The position numbers were made by a program, and so were the translations under genes. DNA of 64,000 bases from Benincasa hispida (taxonomy: Eukaryota; Streptophyta; Magnoliopsida; Cucurbitales; Cucurbitaceae), in contig NC_052350.1 in assembly GCF_009727055.1 (NCBI RefSeq), forward strand, positions 25,684,093 to 25,748,092, in the 5' to 3' direction. Position 1 is the first letter of the stretch; every line of letters starts with the position of its first letter. Shown here in pieces: positions 1 to 10,504 of the stretch. The notes beneath the pieces are model-generated. The model ran no database searches. It was not told the DNA's origin and was given only the letters and a program-made list of their open reading frames with translations.

Positions 1-930
1 ACCCCCCTCTAGCTCTAACATTCATCGGACCACAAAGGTCAAAATGTACGAGCTCTAAGGGTTCTTTGGCTCTAAGACCTTTTCCAGAAAAAGATCTCAT
101 AGTCATTTTACCCTTAAGACATGATTCACATGGCGGTAATGTTCTAACTTATTTAGATGACCGTTCTTAATCTGTCTCTCAATCCTATTGAGATTTATGT
201 GACCTAGTCTCAAGTGCCAAAGACAGGCATTTGGAGAGACTTTCCTTTTCTTATTATGAGTTTCAGCTGATTTAAACATATGTATGTTTAAAACGGCCTT
301 TACCTCAGTTGGTTTTAATAAATACAAGTTATTTTCTAATTTTGTATAACAAATTTTAATATTTTTCGAAGTAATAAACACTTCATTATTTTCAAAAGAA
401 AATTTATAAATTTTTTTCCAACAAAAAAGAGACAGATATTAGATTTCTTTTCATAGAAGAAATGTAATAAACATTTTTAAGCAAAATGTATCTATCTCCT
501 ACAAATAATTTCATATCTCCGACTACTTTAGTTGAAACAACTTTTCCAGTCTCTACCTTAAAGATTGTTTCGCCTTCTGTCAACTGTCTCCAAGAACTTA
601 TTTCCTGTGAGAAAGTACAGACATGATTAGCGGCGCACGAATCAATTATCCAGGTATTATTGTTTTCCACTAGACATTCTTCGATAACAAGTAAATTATA
701 TTCATCTTATTTTTCGAATTTTGCATTTTCATCTATACAGTTTAAAACTTTAGATGAATTAGGAGATCGAGGACAATCATCTTTTAAAACCCTTTTAGAA
801 TTATTAACCGCTAGCAATTTGTATGTTGATTGGATTTTATTACTAACAAATTCGGAAGTGAGTATTCTAAAAGAATTTGATATGCTGAAAATTCTAAAGA
901 AATTTTTATTAGCAAATTCCAACTAAAACC
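1..930 (-). pseudogene. Cop-1: copia polyprotein remnant (integrase start, pre-integrase, protease)
   Basis: Reading leftwards, this is the amino-terminal half of a Ty1/copia Gag-Pol. About 930-707 holds the first residues of Gag fused to a linker, with the body of Gag deleted. About 670-404 is the aspartic protease, where the usual DSGA active-site motif reads D-S-C-A followed by ANHVC. About 381-138 is the pre-integrase domain with an intact LWHLRLGH. From about 135 to the edge comes the integrase start, with C-E-S-C and DLCGPMNVRARGG. Frames shift between the pieces and the rest of Pol lies beyond the window. The closest relative here is Cop-5 at 53-59 kb, which has the same motifs. The Gly-to-Cys change in the protease and the Gag deletion make this copy non-functional. 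Assignment to copia is secure; the Tork-like lineage is an inference. Confidence 0.85.
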
Positions 931-1941
931 AAAGTCAATTTTTTAGCAAAACAAGTAATAATGTATCCATAACCATTATTTATTTGCAACGATACTATAG
1001 TGAGTCAGAATATGTGCTACCAAGGGGAAGTTAGATACTCCTTCACTAAAGCAAATAATTTTGACCAAACACTATCTTTAAAATAACTCTTATTTCTATA
1101 GTCGTTTAGTTACTGTTTTTGGTCAGAAATTACTAACACTTTAGTAATTCTGTAAGTGTAACCCTCCGTTTTCAGATGTCAAAGGTCAGCCCCAACTATG
1201 CTACCGAAATGGAGAGTTAATGTTGGGAATGGACCTAAGAAATCTTATCCATTTTTGGAGTTTGAGTTGTTCTGATCCTATGTTACAACCTTCCATAGGG
1301 ATAGCCATCGTTAAACGATTAGCAAAGGCCATCTAAAGCATGTGTAACATAGGAATCTCATAGTCCAAACTAACGGAAGAGACTGTAGGATATGTTGACA
1401 CATATCTTTCACCCACTTACTATGACTACTTCCCCTATTTACCTTGCTCTTGACCCATACAAACACTTTCCAAATGGAGTAATCGAGGTATAATCGACAC
1501 GAAACGTTGTATGGATCTCACGGTGTGAATTTTGTGGGGATGTGAAAGTTGAAGTCAATGTATCATATACTTGAGTTTTATATTTGAATGACTTCCCCTT
1601 ATTTACCAGAATCTAGATTTATGCTAATACTTTCCGAATGCGGCAGTTGAGGTATAATTGACACGAAGTACTGCTTAAATCTAGATTGTAAACTCTTAGA
1701 GAGGTGAAAGCTCGTATCTTATATATTATTAATCTCCCAATAAAGTGTTCCAATAACTTTATCATATAAGTTATTAAACTCCCATTGAAGTGTTTTACTA
1801 TTTGGATAAATTTATTCTTAGGTTCTTTTTGGCTAAATAAAAACAACCCTAAGTCTAAGTGGTTTATAAGCGTAATCCAAGTATAACACTTATAATTAGA
1901 TTTAAACCTAAAATGTCTAGGTGATAAACCATTTTATTACC
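931..1941 (-). other. Cop-1 untranslated leader, part 1
   Basis: There is no recognisable coding sequence. The stretch aligns by eye with the leader of Cop-2 near 19.1-19.45 kb (shared blocks such as GGATATGTTG and the CCCACTTACTATGA region), so it is read as the long untranslated leader between the 5' LTR and gag of Cop-1. It is interrupted at 1941/1942 by Ath-1 and resumes at 9354. A pyrimidine stretch ending in TTTTCAG lies just upstream of the Gag start on the minus strand, as it does in Cop-5, which would suit a 3' splice site; that is an inference. Confidence 0.6.
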
Positions 1942-3532
1942 TGATAACAGGCAGAAATCCACGTTATTACAGTGCAAAGATATAAAACAATGAAGGATTG
2001 CGACAGTAAAAATATATAAAATTGCATCCAAAAGCATTAAGTTTATAACACTGCGATCGTATGCGTCCATTGCATTGAAAACAACTAACTTATGTATTTT
2101 CTGCAGAAAATGCATTGGCGCAAGGCGGAATTGCGATCCAAAGAAATTAACGTTCGAGCGCATTAAGAGACATAGAGTTGGCGCATCAAGATGAAAGCTT
2201 AATAAATCACGATGGGACAGAAAGTTGATGGAGGTCGATTCCAAATTAAGTTGACAAGCCATAACGATACTGTAGCAAGTACACTCAACTTTTCGGTGAC
2301 AATTATTCGGTGCATCAGATAGAGAATTAATGACATCCCATCAGTGCAATCATTTGAGAGAAAAAGCTCTTCACCCTGAAGCTCTACAAATACCGAAGGT
2401 CACCTTCATTAAAGGAGTTCACTCAGTTCGGAGAGTTCACCATATAGAAGATATTTAGCTTTATTCATAGTTTTCTTATACTTAGAAGGTGAAGGCAAGA
2501 GAAGGGAGAAGACGCCAGAAGATCGTCCTGGTCAGCTTGAGAGAGTGCCAGAGAGCGTGGAAAATAGAGAGAAGGCCGACTCTTGCGAAAACAAGAATAT
2601 CTTTTGAGTAGAGTAGAGAAAAACAATGTAAAAGCCTTGGGAAACAAGAAATTGCTACCAGGCTCCTTATCTTGTTTCACATTGTCATTCTGTATTTTAA
2701 TTTCGTTTATAGAATGGAACCTGCATTTCTACATCTGTTCACTCTCTTTACAATACGCATGAGTAACTACACTTTCGAATGGGTTGAAAAGTACTTAGCT
2801 AACATGACCTAGGATCTTCATTGCATGCGATCATCTTGTCTTATGTTGCATCCATCCCCCTTTAGAGCTGCTCGAGAGAGAGTCTAAAGAAAGAACCTAA
2901 GGCTTGAGAGAGCTAGGTTAGAATCTAGACTTGAGAAAGCAAGATTAGATTTGCTAAGCAAGAGATAGAGATTTAGAGATAAGTTTTTTTTACCAACATC
3001 CATCGCATGCACCCTAGAAATAGGTTATGGTAGTATGCGGTCGCCTTATGTATGTGTGTGTCATTCGTCATCGTATAGACAAGAATAGAAGCTTATATGT
3101 AAGTCCTATAGACATCATCGCATACATCGCATGCGTTCTAAAACTAGAAGCTATGGCATTTGCATCGAGAGATGACTTATTGTTGTATGTTTGTAGCATG
3201 ATCGCATAACATGAATACATTCTTAGGAAGTGTTAGCTAAATCCCTTGTCAACCCGTTCCCTTGCATACATATTGTACTTTCGTATTATTAACTCTTTGC
3301 TCGAATCTGCTGCATAAACTTTATACCTTAAACAACATACCAACCAACGCATTGAGTTATTTGTTACTCTAAAGTAATCGAAAATTACCATCGCATACCA
3401 ATTCCTTAGTCCCTGTGTTCAACCCTGGGCTTACCAGGCAACTTCGTAGGGCTTATACTTGGATCTTGGTAAGAAAACTTGCATGCACAATGCATATTCC
3501 GCCATCGCATTCTACACCATTATTTCATCGCA
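1942..3532 (+). repeat. Ath-1 5' LTR, 3' end missing
   Basis: It matches the 3' LTR at 7718-9348 over its whole length and shows many substitutions. It stops after TTATTTCATCGCA, so about 16 bp of the LTR end are absent. The TATA box that reads TATAAATA in the 3' LTR (8187-8194) reads TACAAATA here (2385-2392), a change that should weaken the promoter of the copy that would drive the element. Confidence 0.9.
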
Positions 3533-5510
3533 GAGTGAAAAGTTACCTGTAATAATTTCCTCTACTCTTAATGAAGATGAAGAGAATGCGCTACTAAGCA
3601 TCCTAAAAAAGCACATAAAAGCAATTGGCTGGACGATACCATACATTTGAGGAATCAGCCCCGCATACTGCATGCATAGGATTCGTCTCAAGGACAATCA
3701 CAAATGATCAATCGAACATCAATGCAGACTCAACCCTACGATGAAGGAGGTCGTGAAGAGGGAGATAATCAAGTGGTTGGACGTGGGAAATATCTAATCA
3801 ATAGCCGACAGCACGTGGGTCAGCCCCATACAATGCGTGCTGAAGAAATGAGGGATGACGGTAGTCCCCAATGCAAATAACGAATTGATACCAATGAGGA
3901 CCATCACTGGCTGGCGGATTTGCATGGACTACCGCAAACTGAATGCGACGACAAAGAAGGATAATTTCCCGTTGCCTTTTATTGATCAAATGCTAGACCG
4001 CCTAGCTGAAAATGATTTCTACTGCTACTTGGATGGATATGTCGGCTATAACCAAATCATGATTGCTCATGTCGTTCGGCTTATGCAATGCGCCAAGCAC
4101 TTTCACCTGCCTATATGGAACATTTACGTTTCGACACATGTCGTTCGGCTTATGCAATGCGCCAAGCACTTTCCAGAGGTGTATGATGGCCATCTTTTCT
4201 AAATATCTTGAAGATTCTATAGAAATTTTCATGGACAACTTCTCGGTGTATGGGTAAACATACGAGGTCTGTCTCAACAATCTGGAAAAGATATTGAAAA
4301 GATGTGAAGAGACGAACCTCGTGCTTAATTGGGAGAAATGCCACTTCATGTTGAAGGAAGGTATTGTGCTTGGGCACAAGGTCTCCAAGGATGGGCTGGA
4401 GGTGGACAAGGTAAAGATTGAGGCGATTTAAAAGCTTTCACCCCCAGCGAATGTGAAGGCTGTCAGGAGCTTCTTAGGACATGCTAGCTTTTATAGACAT
4501 TTTGTAAAAGACTTTTCAAAGATTGCATGACCACTGTGTGCATTGCTGGAGGTAGAAAGAAAGTTTGACTTTAATGACCATGCCTCAATGCATTCAAAAT
4601 ATTGAAGAACGCATTAACAACCGCACCTGTGTTGATTGCACCAGATTGAACACAACCCTTTGAATTAATATATGATGTAAGCGGTTATGCGATGGGAGCA
4701 GTGCTGGCGCAAAAGAAGAAAACAATGCTACACCCCATCGCATATGCGAGTAAAACCTTGAACCCTGCTCAAAAAAATTACACGACCATAGAAAAAGAAT
4801 TGTTTACGGTGATATTTGCGTTAAAAATTTCAAAGCTTACTTGTCGGGAACTAAAGTAGTCATTCACATTGACCACTCGGCTATAAAATATTTGATGACA
4901 AAGAAGGATGCGAAGCCAAGATTGATTAGATGGGTTCTCTTCCTCTAGGAATTCGATATGGAGATCATTGATCGCAAAGGAACGAAGAACCAGTTGTGGA
5001 CCATTTATCTAGATTAGAAAATCCAGAAATTGACTGCAACTAGTCAGATGTGAACTCAAATTTCCCAGACGAGCAGCTATTTAAAATTGAAGAATTACCA
5101 TGGTATGCGGACGTGGTCAATTTTCTAGTTACGAACAATTTCCTAAAGACTATACAGACCACCAAAAGAGGCGGCTCAGACATGAATGCAGATCCTATTA
5201 TTGGGACGAGCCAAATCTTTATTAGAGGAGGTCAGACCAGATTTTGTGCCTGTGTGTACCAGATGCCGCTCACTAACGCATACTATCACAATGCCATGAC
5301 TCGCTATATGGAGGACACTTTGGAGGCCAACGCACAGCAGCCAAGGTGTTACAAAGTGGGTATTTTTGGCCAACATTATTCAAGGATGCAAGAGACTATG
5401 CAATGAAATGTGACCGGTGCCAACGCACGGGAAACATTTCATGGAAGCATGCGATGCCCATGAACATCATTTTAGAATTGGAATTGTTCGACGTCTAGGG
5501 CATAGACTTC
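3533..5510 (+). pseudogene. Ath-1 pol remnant: linker, reverse transcriptase, RNase H, integrase start
   Basis: A broken Ty3/Athila polyprotein. 3533-3650 gives the stretch before RT (LPVIIS, then AIGWTI). About 3855-4200 is the RT core, with GWRICMDYRKLN, KDNFPLPFIDQML and FYCYLDGY. A local 37-bp duplication at 4068-4173 replaces the segment that normally follows. About 4640-4860 is RNase H, with YDVSGYAMGAVLAQ and IAYASKTLNPAQ. The zinc-binding start of integrase lies around 5230-5500. Many frameshifts and stops separate the domains. The last stop (TAG, 5496-5498) sits exactly where the family has the Trp of WGIDFMGPF. Non-functional. The assignment is firm from the motifs; exact borders are not. 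Confidence 0.85.
4068..4173 (+). repeat. 37-bp direct repeat inside RT
   Basis: 4068-4104 and 4137-4173 are identical over 37 bp (both start CATGTCGTTCGGCTTATGC). In the normal order the coding sequence TFTCLYGTFTF precedes MSFGLCNAPSTF; here a second copy of the latter, out of frame, sits in front of it and the residues usually found there are gone. It looks like template switching or slippage that replaced a segment. Confidence 0.9.
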
Positions 5511-6386
5511 ATGGGGCCATTTTCACCATCGAATGGTCACAAATATATTCTATTAGCTATCGACTACGTTTCCAAATGGGTAGAAGCAGTGTCATGCGCC
5601 GCAAGTGATGCGGCGGTAGTCTCCAGGTTCTTGAAGAAAAATATCTTCACTCTTTTTGGCACTCCACGTGCGATAATAAATGATGAGGGCTCCCACTTTG
5701 TTAATCACATTATCAACAACTTGCTGCTCAAATATAATATCCTCCATAAGGTGGCCACCGCATACCATCCACAGACAAATGGTCAAGCTGAAATGTCCAA
5801 CAGAGAAATCAAGCTGATATTAGAGAAGGTGGTAAAGCCTTCACGAAAATGTTGGGCAACAAAGTTGGACGATGCCTTGTGGGCATACAGGACTGCCTAT
5901 AAGACACCTATAGGCATGTCTCCGTATGCGTTGGTGTTCGAAAAGGCATGTCATTTACCACTTGAGCTGGAGCATAAAGCATTGTGGGCAGTGAAAAAGC
6001 TAAACTTTGACTTAAATGGCGCAGGGGAAGCAAGGAAACTTCAATTGGTCGAGCTTGAGGAATGTAGAACTCACGCATACGAGAATGCAAAAATCTACAA
6101 GGAGCGCAGAAAGCGCTGGCATAACAAACAATTATTCGAGAAGAATCTCCAAGTTGGACAAAAGGTCTTACTATTCAATTCGCGACTACGACTCTTTCCT
6201 GGAAAATTAAAGTCACGCTGGTCCAGACCCTTCATAATCAGAGAGGTATTTCCGCATGGTACGGTTGAGTTATCCAATGAAGACGGGACCAACTCATTCC
6301 AAGTCAACGAGCAAAGAGTCAAAATATATCGCGGAGAGGACTTGCATCACAAGGTAGCCTCCGTGCACCTGAGGAAGTCTGACTAA
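5511..6386 (+). CDS. Ath-1 integrase-domain open frame (291 codons, remnant)
   Basis: The longest open frame in the window. It is the retroviral-type integrase core and carboxy-terminal part of an Athila polyprotein, the enzyme that would insert element cDNA into chromosomes. Two of the three catalytic acidic residues are inside: Asp58 (INDEG) and Glu94 (GQAE), 35 residues apart as in the DD35E family. The first catalytic Asp is at 5505-5507, two codons upstream of the first Met and just behind a TAG. The start here is therefore a broken remainder, not a true start. [19 protein letters not shown] and [13 protein letters not shown] are typical. The tail ([18 protein letters not shown]) is the usual end region of these integrases, and the frame ends at a normal stop. 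It was never a separate gene, and translation today is doubtful. Confidence 0.85.
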   Translation: MGPFSPSNGHKYILLAIDYVSKWVEAVSCAASDAAVVSRFLKKNIFTLFGTPRAIINDEGSHFVNHIINNLLLKYNILHKVATAYHPQTNGQAEMSNREIKLILEKVVKPSRKCWATKLDDALWAYRTAYKTPIGMSPYALVFEKACHLPLELEHKALWAVKKLNFDLNGAGEARKLQLVELEECRTHAYENAKIYKERRKRWHNKQLFEKNLQVGQKVLLFNSRLRLFPGKLKSRWSRPFIIREVFPHGTVELSNEDGTNSFQVNEQRVKIYRGEDLHHKVASVHLRKSD

Positions 6387-7179
6387 AAAAGAAGTGGGTG
6401 GTCCCTGCACAATCATGCGATTCAAATTCATCAAGGACACAAGTTTTGTGAATTATCCGTTGAAACCTTCAATTCATGAACTTATTTCTATCTCCTTATA
6501 GTTATTATCATTTCGTTATCCGTTGCATTTCTACAAAAAAAAAAATTGTTGGCTTTGTTTTTTTTTATTTGACCCTCTTGATGTTTTCTTTGCAACGATT
6601 GTGGTGAACAATTGCGGAGGAGCTACACGAAAGACGCAACTAGTTTAGTCCGCCATCGCAATCGAATAGAGCAGTTCGCCGCAAAGAAGGATGTGTTCAC
6701 AAATAATGCGGGTGACAGAGTAAATGTGGGGGTTATATCTTTCATTGACTTTGTTTATTCCAAATTTTGCACTCTCGCATCGTATTTTAACTTTGATAAT
6801 TTTATCATCGCATCCTCTTTAGTCAGCGCAATCACTACACATTGATTAATTTAATAAGTCACCGCATTATTTCTGTTTGCCAATTATGATTTCAATGATG
6901 AAACACATGCCTCTATTTTTTTTTTCGTATATACTAGAGTCAACTTAATTTTAGGACAGTTATCTCATGAAATATTTCTAGAAGTTAGTGGTCTGCTAGC
7001 TTTCTTTCAAACTGACTTTTTACGAAATTTCCTAAGAGCATCGCATGAATTCTTTCAATCTTTCAGCAATGAGGGCATTGTTGCATTTAAATTTAGGGGT
7101 GCAGGATTCATTTTCAACCTTGCTATTTTTAGGCACAACAAAAAAAAAAAAAATCATAACATTGTGATCGGATCCTACT

Positions 7180-7361
7180 CGTAGTTTATGTCTACATGAC
7201 ACATGTGAGGGCAAGCCAAAACACAGGTAGGAATCGTGATCAAGGCATAAATAAATGATCATAACTCCACTGCCAAATGGGCATGGGTTTAGACTGAGAA
7301 AGAGTACCTTGCCCGTAGTTGGATGTCCGCATGACACACGTGGGTGCAAGCCAAAACAAAG
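7180..7361 (+). repeat. Paired 48-bp Athila 3' block, copy pair 1
   Basis: 7314-7361 starts CGTAGTTGGATGTCCGCATG, continues ACACACGTGGGTGCAAGCC and ends with AAAACAAAG. 7180-7226 is a degenerate version with the same GCAAGCCAAAAC core. The copies are 134 bp apart. The same block occurs in Ath-2 (38951-38998, other strand) and twice near 50.8-51.0 kb. No coding sense is visible. Confidence 0.85.
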
Positions 7362-7389
7362 ACTAGACACTCGGATCAGCGCATGGTCA

Positions 7390-7390
<1 letters not shown>

Positions 7391-7421
<31 letters not shown>
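7391..7421. repeat. TA/TG microsatellite
   Basis: About five TA units are followed by about ten TG units, within the non-coding part of Ath-1. Confidence 0.95.
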
Positions 7422-7717
7422 CTAAAATACGCAAGGATAAAAATCATTTGAAAACCCTAGTTGAAAAAGTTTTTTTATATGAAATAAATCATGCGATGCC
7501 TTGGAAGCAAGTAAAGTCTTTTTTAAGGTTAAACTTGCTGACCCTAAATTTTAGAAATATTTTAAGAAGAGACTCGAATAAGAATTAAGGAGATTTTGGT
7601 ACATAAGATTTGAATAAGGTAACCTCGAGAAATCTAGGAAAGAAGAAGGCGGTCGACTTTCTAGAGAAAATCTTTAGCTTATGCTTAAGAACAAGTGTTG
7701 TTTTAAATTTGGGGGTG

Positions 7718-9348
7718 TGATAACGGGCAGAAATGCACGTTATTACAGTGCAAAGATATAAAACAATGAAAGATTGCGACGGTAAAAATATATAAAATTG
7801 CGTCCAAAAGCATTAAGTTTATAACATTACGATCGCATGTGTCCATTGCATTGAAAACAACTAACTTATGTATTTTGTGCAGAAAATACGTTGGTGCAAG
7901 GCAGAATTACGATCCAAAGAAACTAACGTCCGAGCGCATTAAGAGATTGCGAAAATTTGCTCAAGAAGGTGGCCGCATAGAGCCGATCAAGGTGAAAGCT
8001 TAATAAATCACGATGGGACAGAAAGCTGAATATGGGCGATTCCGAATTAAGTTGACAAGCTGTTAACGACACTGTAGTAAGTACACTCAACTTTTTGGTG
8101 ACAATTATTCGGCGCATCACACAGAGAATTAATGACATCCCATCAGTGCAATCATTTGAGGGAAACAGCTTTTCATCCTGAAGCTCTATAAATACCGAAG
8201 GTCACCTTCATAAAAGAAGTTTGCTCAGTTCGGAGAGTTCACCATATAGAAGATAGTTGGCCTTGTTCATAGTTTTCTTATACTTAGAAGAAGGAGGCGA
8301 GAGAAAGGAGAAGACGCCGGAAGATCGTCTTGGTTAGCTCGAGAGAGTGCCAGGGAATGTGGAAAATAAAGAGAGGGCCGACTCTTGCGAAAGAAAGAAT
8401 ATCTTTTGAGCAGAGTGGAGAAAAATAGTATAAAAGCCTTGGGAAGTAAGAAATTTCTACCAGGCTCTTTATCTTGTTTCACATTGTCATTCTGTATTTC
8501 GATTTCATTTATAGAATGGAATCTGCATTTCTACATCTGTTCACTCTCTTTACAATACGCATGAGTAACTAAACTTTCAAATGGGTTGAGAAGTACTTAG
8601 CTAACATGACCTAGGATCTTCATTGCATGCGATCATCTTGTCTTATGTTGCGTCCATCACCCCTTTAGAGTTACTCAAGAGAGAGTCTAAAGAAAGAACC
8701 TATGACTTGTGCGAGCTAGGTTAGAATCTAGACTTGAGAAAGCAAGATTAGATCTGCATAAGCAAGAGATAGAGACTTAGAGATAAGTTTTGTTTACCAA
8801 CATGCATCGTATGCACCCTAGAAATAGGTTATGGTAGTATGCGGTCGCCTTGTGTATGTGTGTGTCATTCGTCATCGCATAGACAAGAATAGAGGCTTAG
8901 ATGTAAGTCCTATAGACATCATCGCATACATCACATGCTTCTAAAACTAGAAGCTATAGCATTTGCATCAAGAGATGACTTGCTGTTGTATGTATGTAGC
9001 ATGATTGCATAACATGAACGTATTCTTAGGAAGTGTTAGCTAAATCCCTTCTCAACCCATTCCCTTGCATACTCATTGTACTTTTGTACTAGTAACTCTT
9101 TGATTGAATCCGCCACGTGAACTTTATACCTTCAACAACATACCAACCAACACATTGAGTTATTTGTTACTGTAAAGTAATAAAAAATTACCTTCGCATA
9201 TCGATTCCTTAGTCCCTGTGTTCGACCCTGGCTTACCGGGCAACTTAGTAGGGTTTATACTTGGATCTTGCTAAGAAAACTTGCATGCAAAACGCATATT
9301 CTACCATCGCATTCTACACCATTATTTCATCGCATTAACAACGCATCA
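7718..9348 (+). repeat. Ath-1 3' LTR (1631 bp)
   Basis: It begins TGATAACGGGCAG after the polypurine tract and ends CATCA before the TTACC duplication. A TATA box (TATAAATA) is at 8187-8194. The block CCCTGTGTTCGACCCTGG near 9213-9230 is a hallmark of Athila/Tat LTR ends. CGCAT and ATGCG words are very frequent. Confidence 0.9.
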
Positions 9349-9353
9349 TTACC

Positions 9354-10490
9354 TCACACCGTTCACATATTCTTATAAAACCGGTTAACAACACTCAATT
9401 ATTCGACCATAATCCCCAGGTAGGAGGTGTTCCATAGACCGTCAACTTAAGTACCCCAAGTCTTAGATAGGATTATATACCGGTTGAATGTGTAACCACA
9501 TTTTACAAGATGTCGACCTATTTTAACTTTATTTAAAACGGGTGATTAACTTACGTGAGCATGCATCTTTATCTTTGTTATGGATTTTAATGTCTAATTC
9601 AATTTTATAACAACTTATAAAACTTAGACATGCTTATACATCTACAATATGCATCAAAGGCATTCAAATTTAATATAACAATTATATTAAAAACAGAAAC
9701 CCTAAACATGCATTCTATACATTATAACAATTTATAACATATACTCAATGCATGTAACATGCTTCCTGTGGTGAGATTTTAAATCTAAATGGTATGCACA
9801 AACATGTTTAAATTTAAATACAACATACATCAGTTGCATAATTATTTAAATAAATACTGATATGGTTCAATTTTGGCATTCTAAGCAAACAAAAAAAGCC
9901 AAATTATTACAAAAAATAGCTCAAGGACAATTTTAATTTGATGAAAAACTGCTCGAACCGACCTAAAATCCGAACCGTTTGAACCGGACCACCAAGACAC
10001 CCAAGGATATCGAATCGGACCAGTTTGGAGGAGAATCGATCGAACTGAAACTATCTCACGTGAACCGGTCTAAAGGGTGCGTGCGTTTCTGGGCTGTGAT
10101 GAAAATCATCACGACGCTTCATCCCAGCGTTGAAACGCTGTGTGAAGAACATCACGAATCTGGGCTAGTGCAAGAACAACATTGCAACGCTCAAAGGCAG
10201 CGTTACAACACTGCCTGGACAGAAGCCTTTCTGCAGAATTTTCTCCTCGACCTTGCTTATTTCAAACTCCAAATTACAGCTTAATTTGGACTCTAATGTC
10301 TCCAAATAAATTACAGACTCTAGAGCACACATATAAGCTCATCAATCAAGAGCGAATTATAAATTTAACTTGGAAATAAAAAAGAAATCTAATGCCAAAG
10401 ATGAAAAACCATCCATATCAGTTCAAACATACATTTTCAAAAATTCACCCACCAAAAGTCAAATTAACACTAATTGAGTGCTTAAGTCAC
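9354..10490 (-). other. Cop-1 untranslated leader, part 2
   Basis: This is the continuation of the Cop-1 leader after the Ath-1 insertion. Near 9415-9470 it shares CCAGGTAGG and CTTAAGTACC with the Cop-2 leader (19577-19630). No gene is seen: the open frames here are low-quality and strand-inconsistent. A cluster of AACGCTG/CAGCGTT words lies at about 10115-10235. Confidence 0.6.
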
Positions 10491-10502
10491 TCTCTAATAC
10501 CA
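10491..10502 (-). promoter_or_regulatory. Cop-1 primer-binding site (tRNA-iMet type)
   Basis: On the minus strand it reads TGGTATTAGAGA, one change from the common plant copia primer-binding site TGGTATCAGAG. It is two bases inside the LTR end, where reverse transcription would begin. Confidence 0.85.
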
Positions 10503-10504
10503 AT

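Larger units (their letters stand above)
6387..7717 (+). other. Ath-1 3' non-coding region with conserved blocks and PPT
   Basis: There is no credible gene between the integrase stop and the 3' LTR. The region holds, in order, a second polypurine-tract-like AAATTTAGGGGTG (near 7087-7099), two copies of a 48-bp conserved block (7180-7226 degenerate, 7314-7361), a TA/TG microsatellite and the true polypurine tract AAATTTGGGGGTG at 7705-7717, directly against the LTR. Other Athila elements often carry an envelope-like frame here; none is visible. Confidence 0.7.
1942..9348 (+). mobile_element. Ath-1: Ty3/Athila retrotransposon with internal deletion
   Basis: This is an LTR retrotransposon inserted in Cop-1. 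The 5-bp target duplication TTACC lies at 1937-1941 and 9349-9353. Both LTRs start TGATAAC, and the 3' LTR ends in CATCA. The order is truncated 5' LTR, pol remnant (protease-to-RT linker, RT, RNase H, integrase), long 3' non-coding region, polypurine tract and 3' LTR. The primer-binding site, gag and protease are missing: the 5' LTR runs straight into pol at 3532/3533. The Athila/Tat lineage is inferred from the integrase and RT motifs. No envelope-like reading frame was seen after pol. Without packaging and priming signals this copy cannot move by itself. Confidence 0.9.

Noticed and set aside
6387..7717. Envelope-like gene of an Athila element
   Set aside because: I looked for it after pol, but frames are short and there is no signal peptide, membrane segment or known motif.
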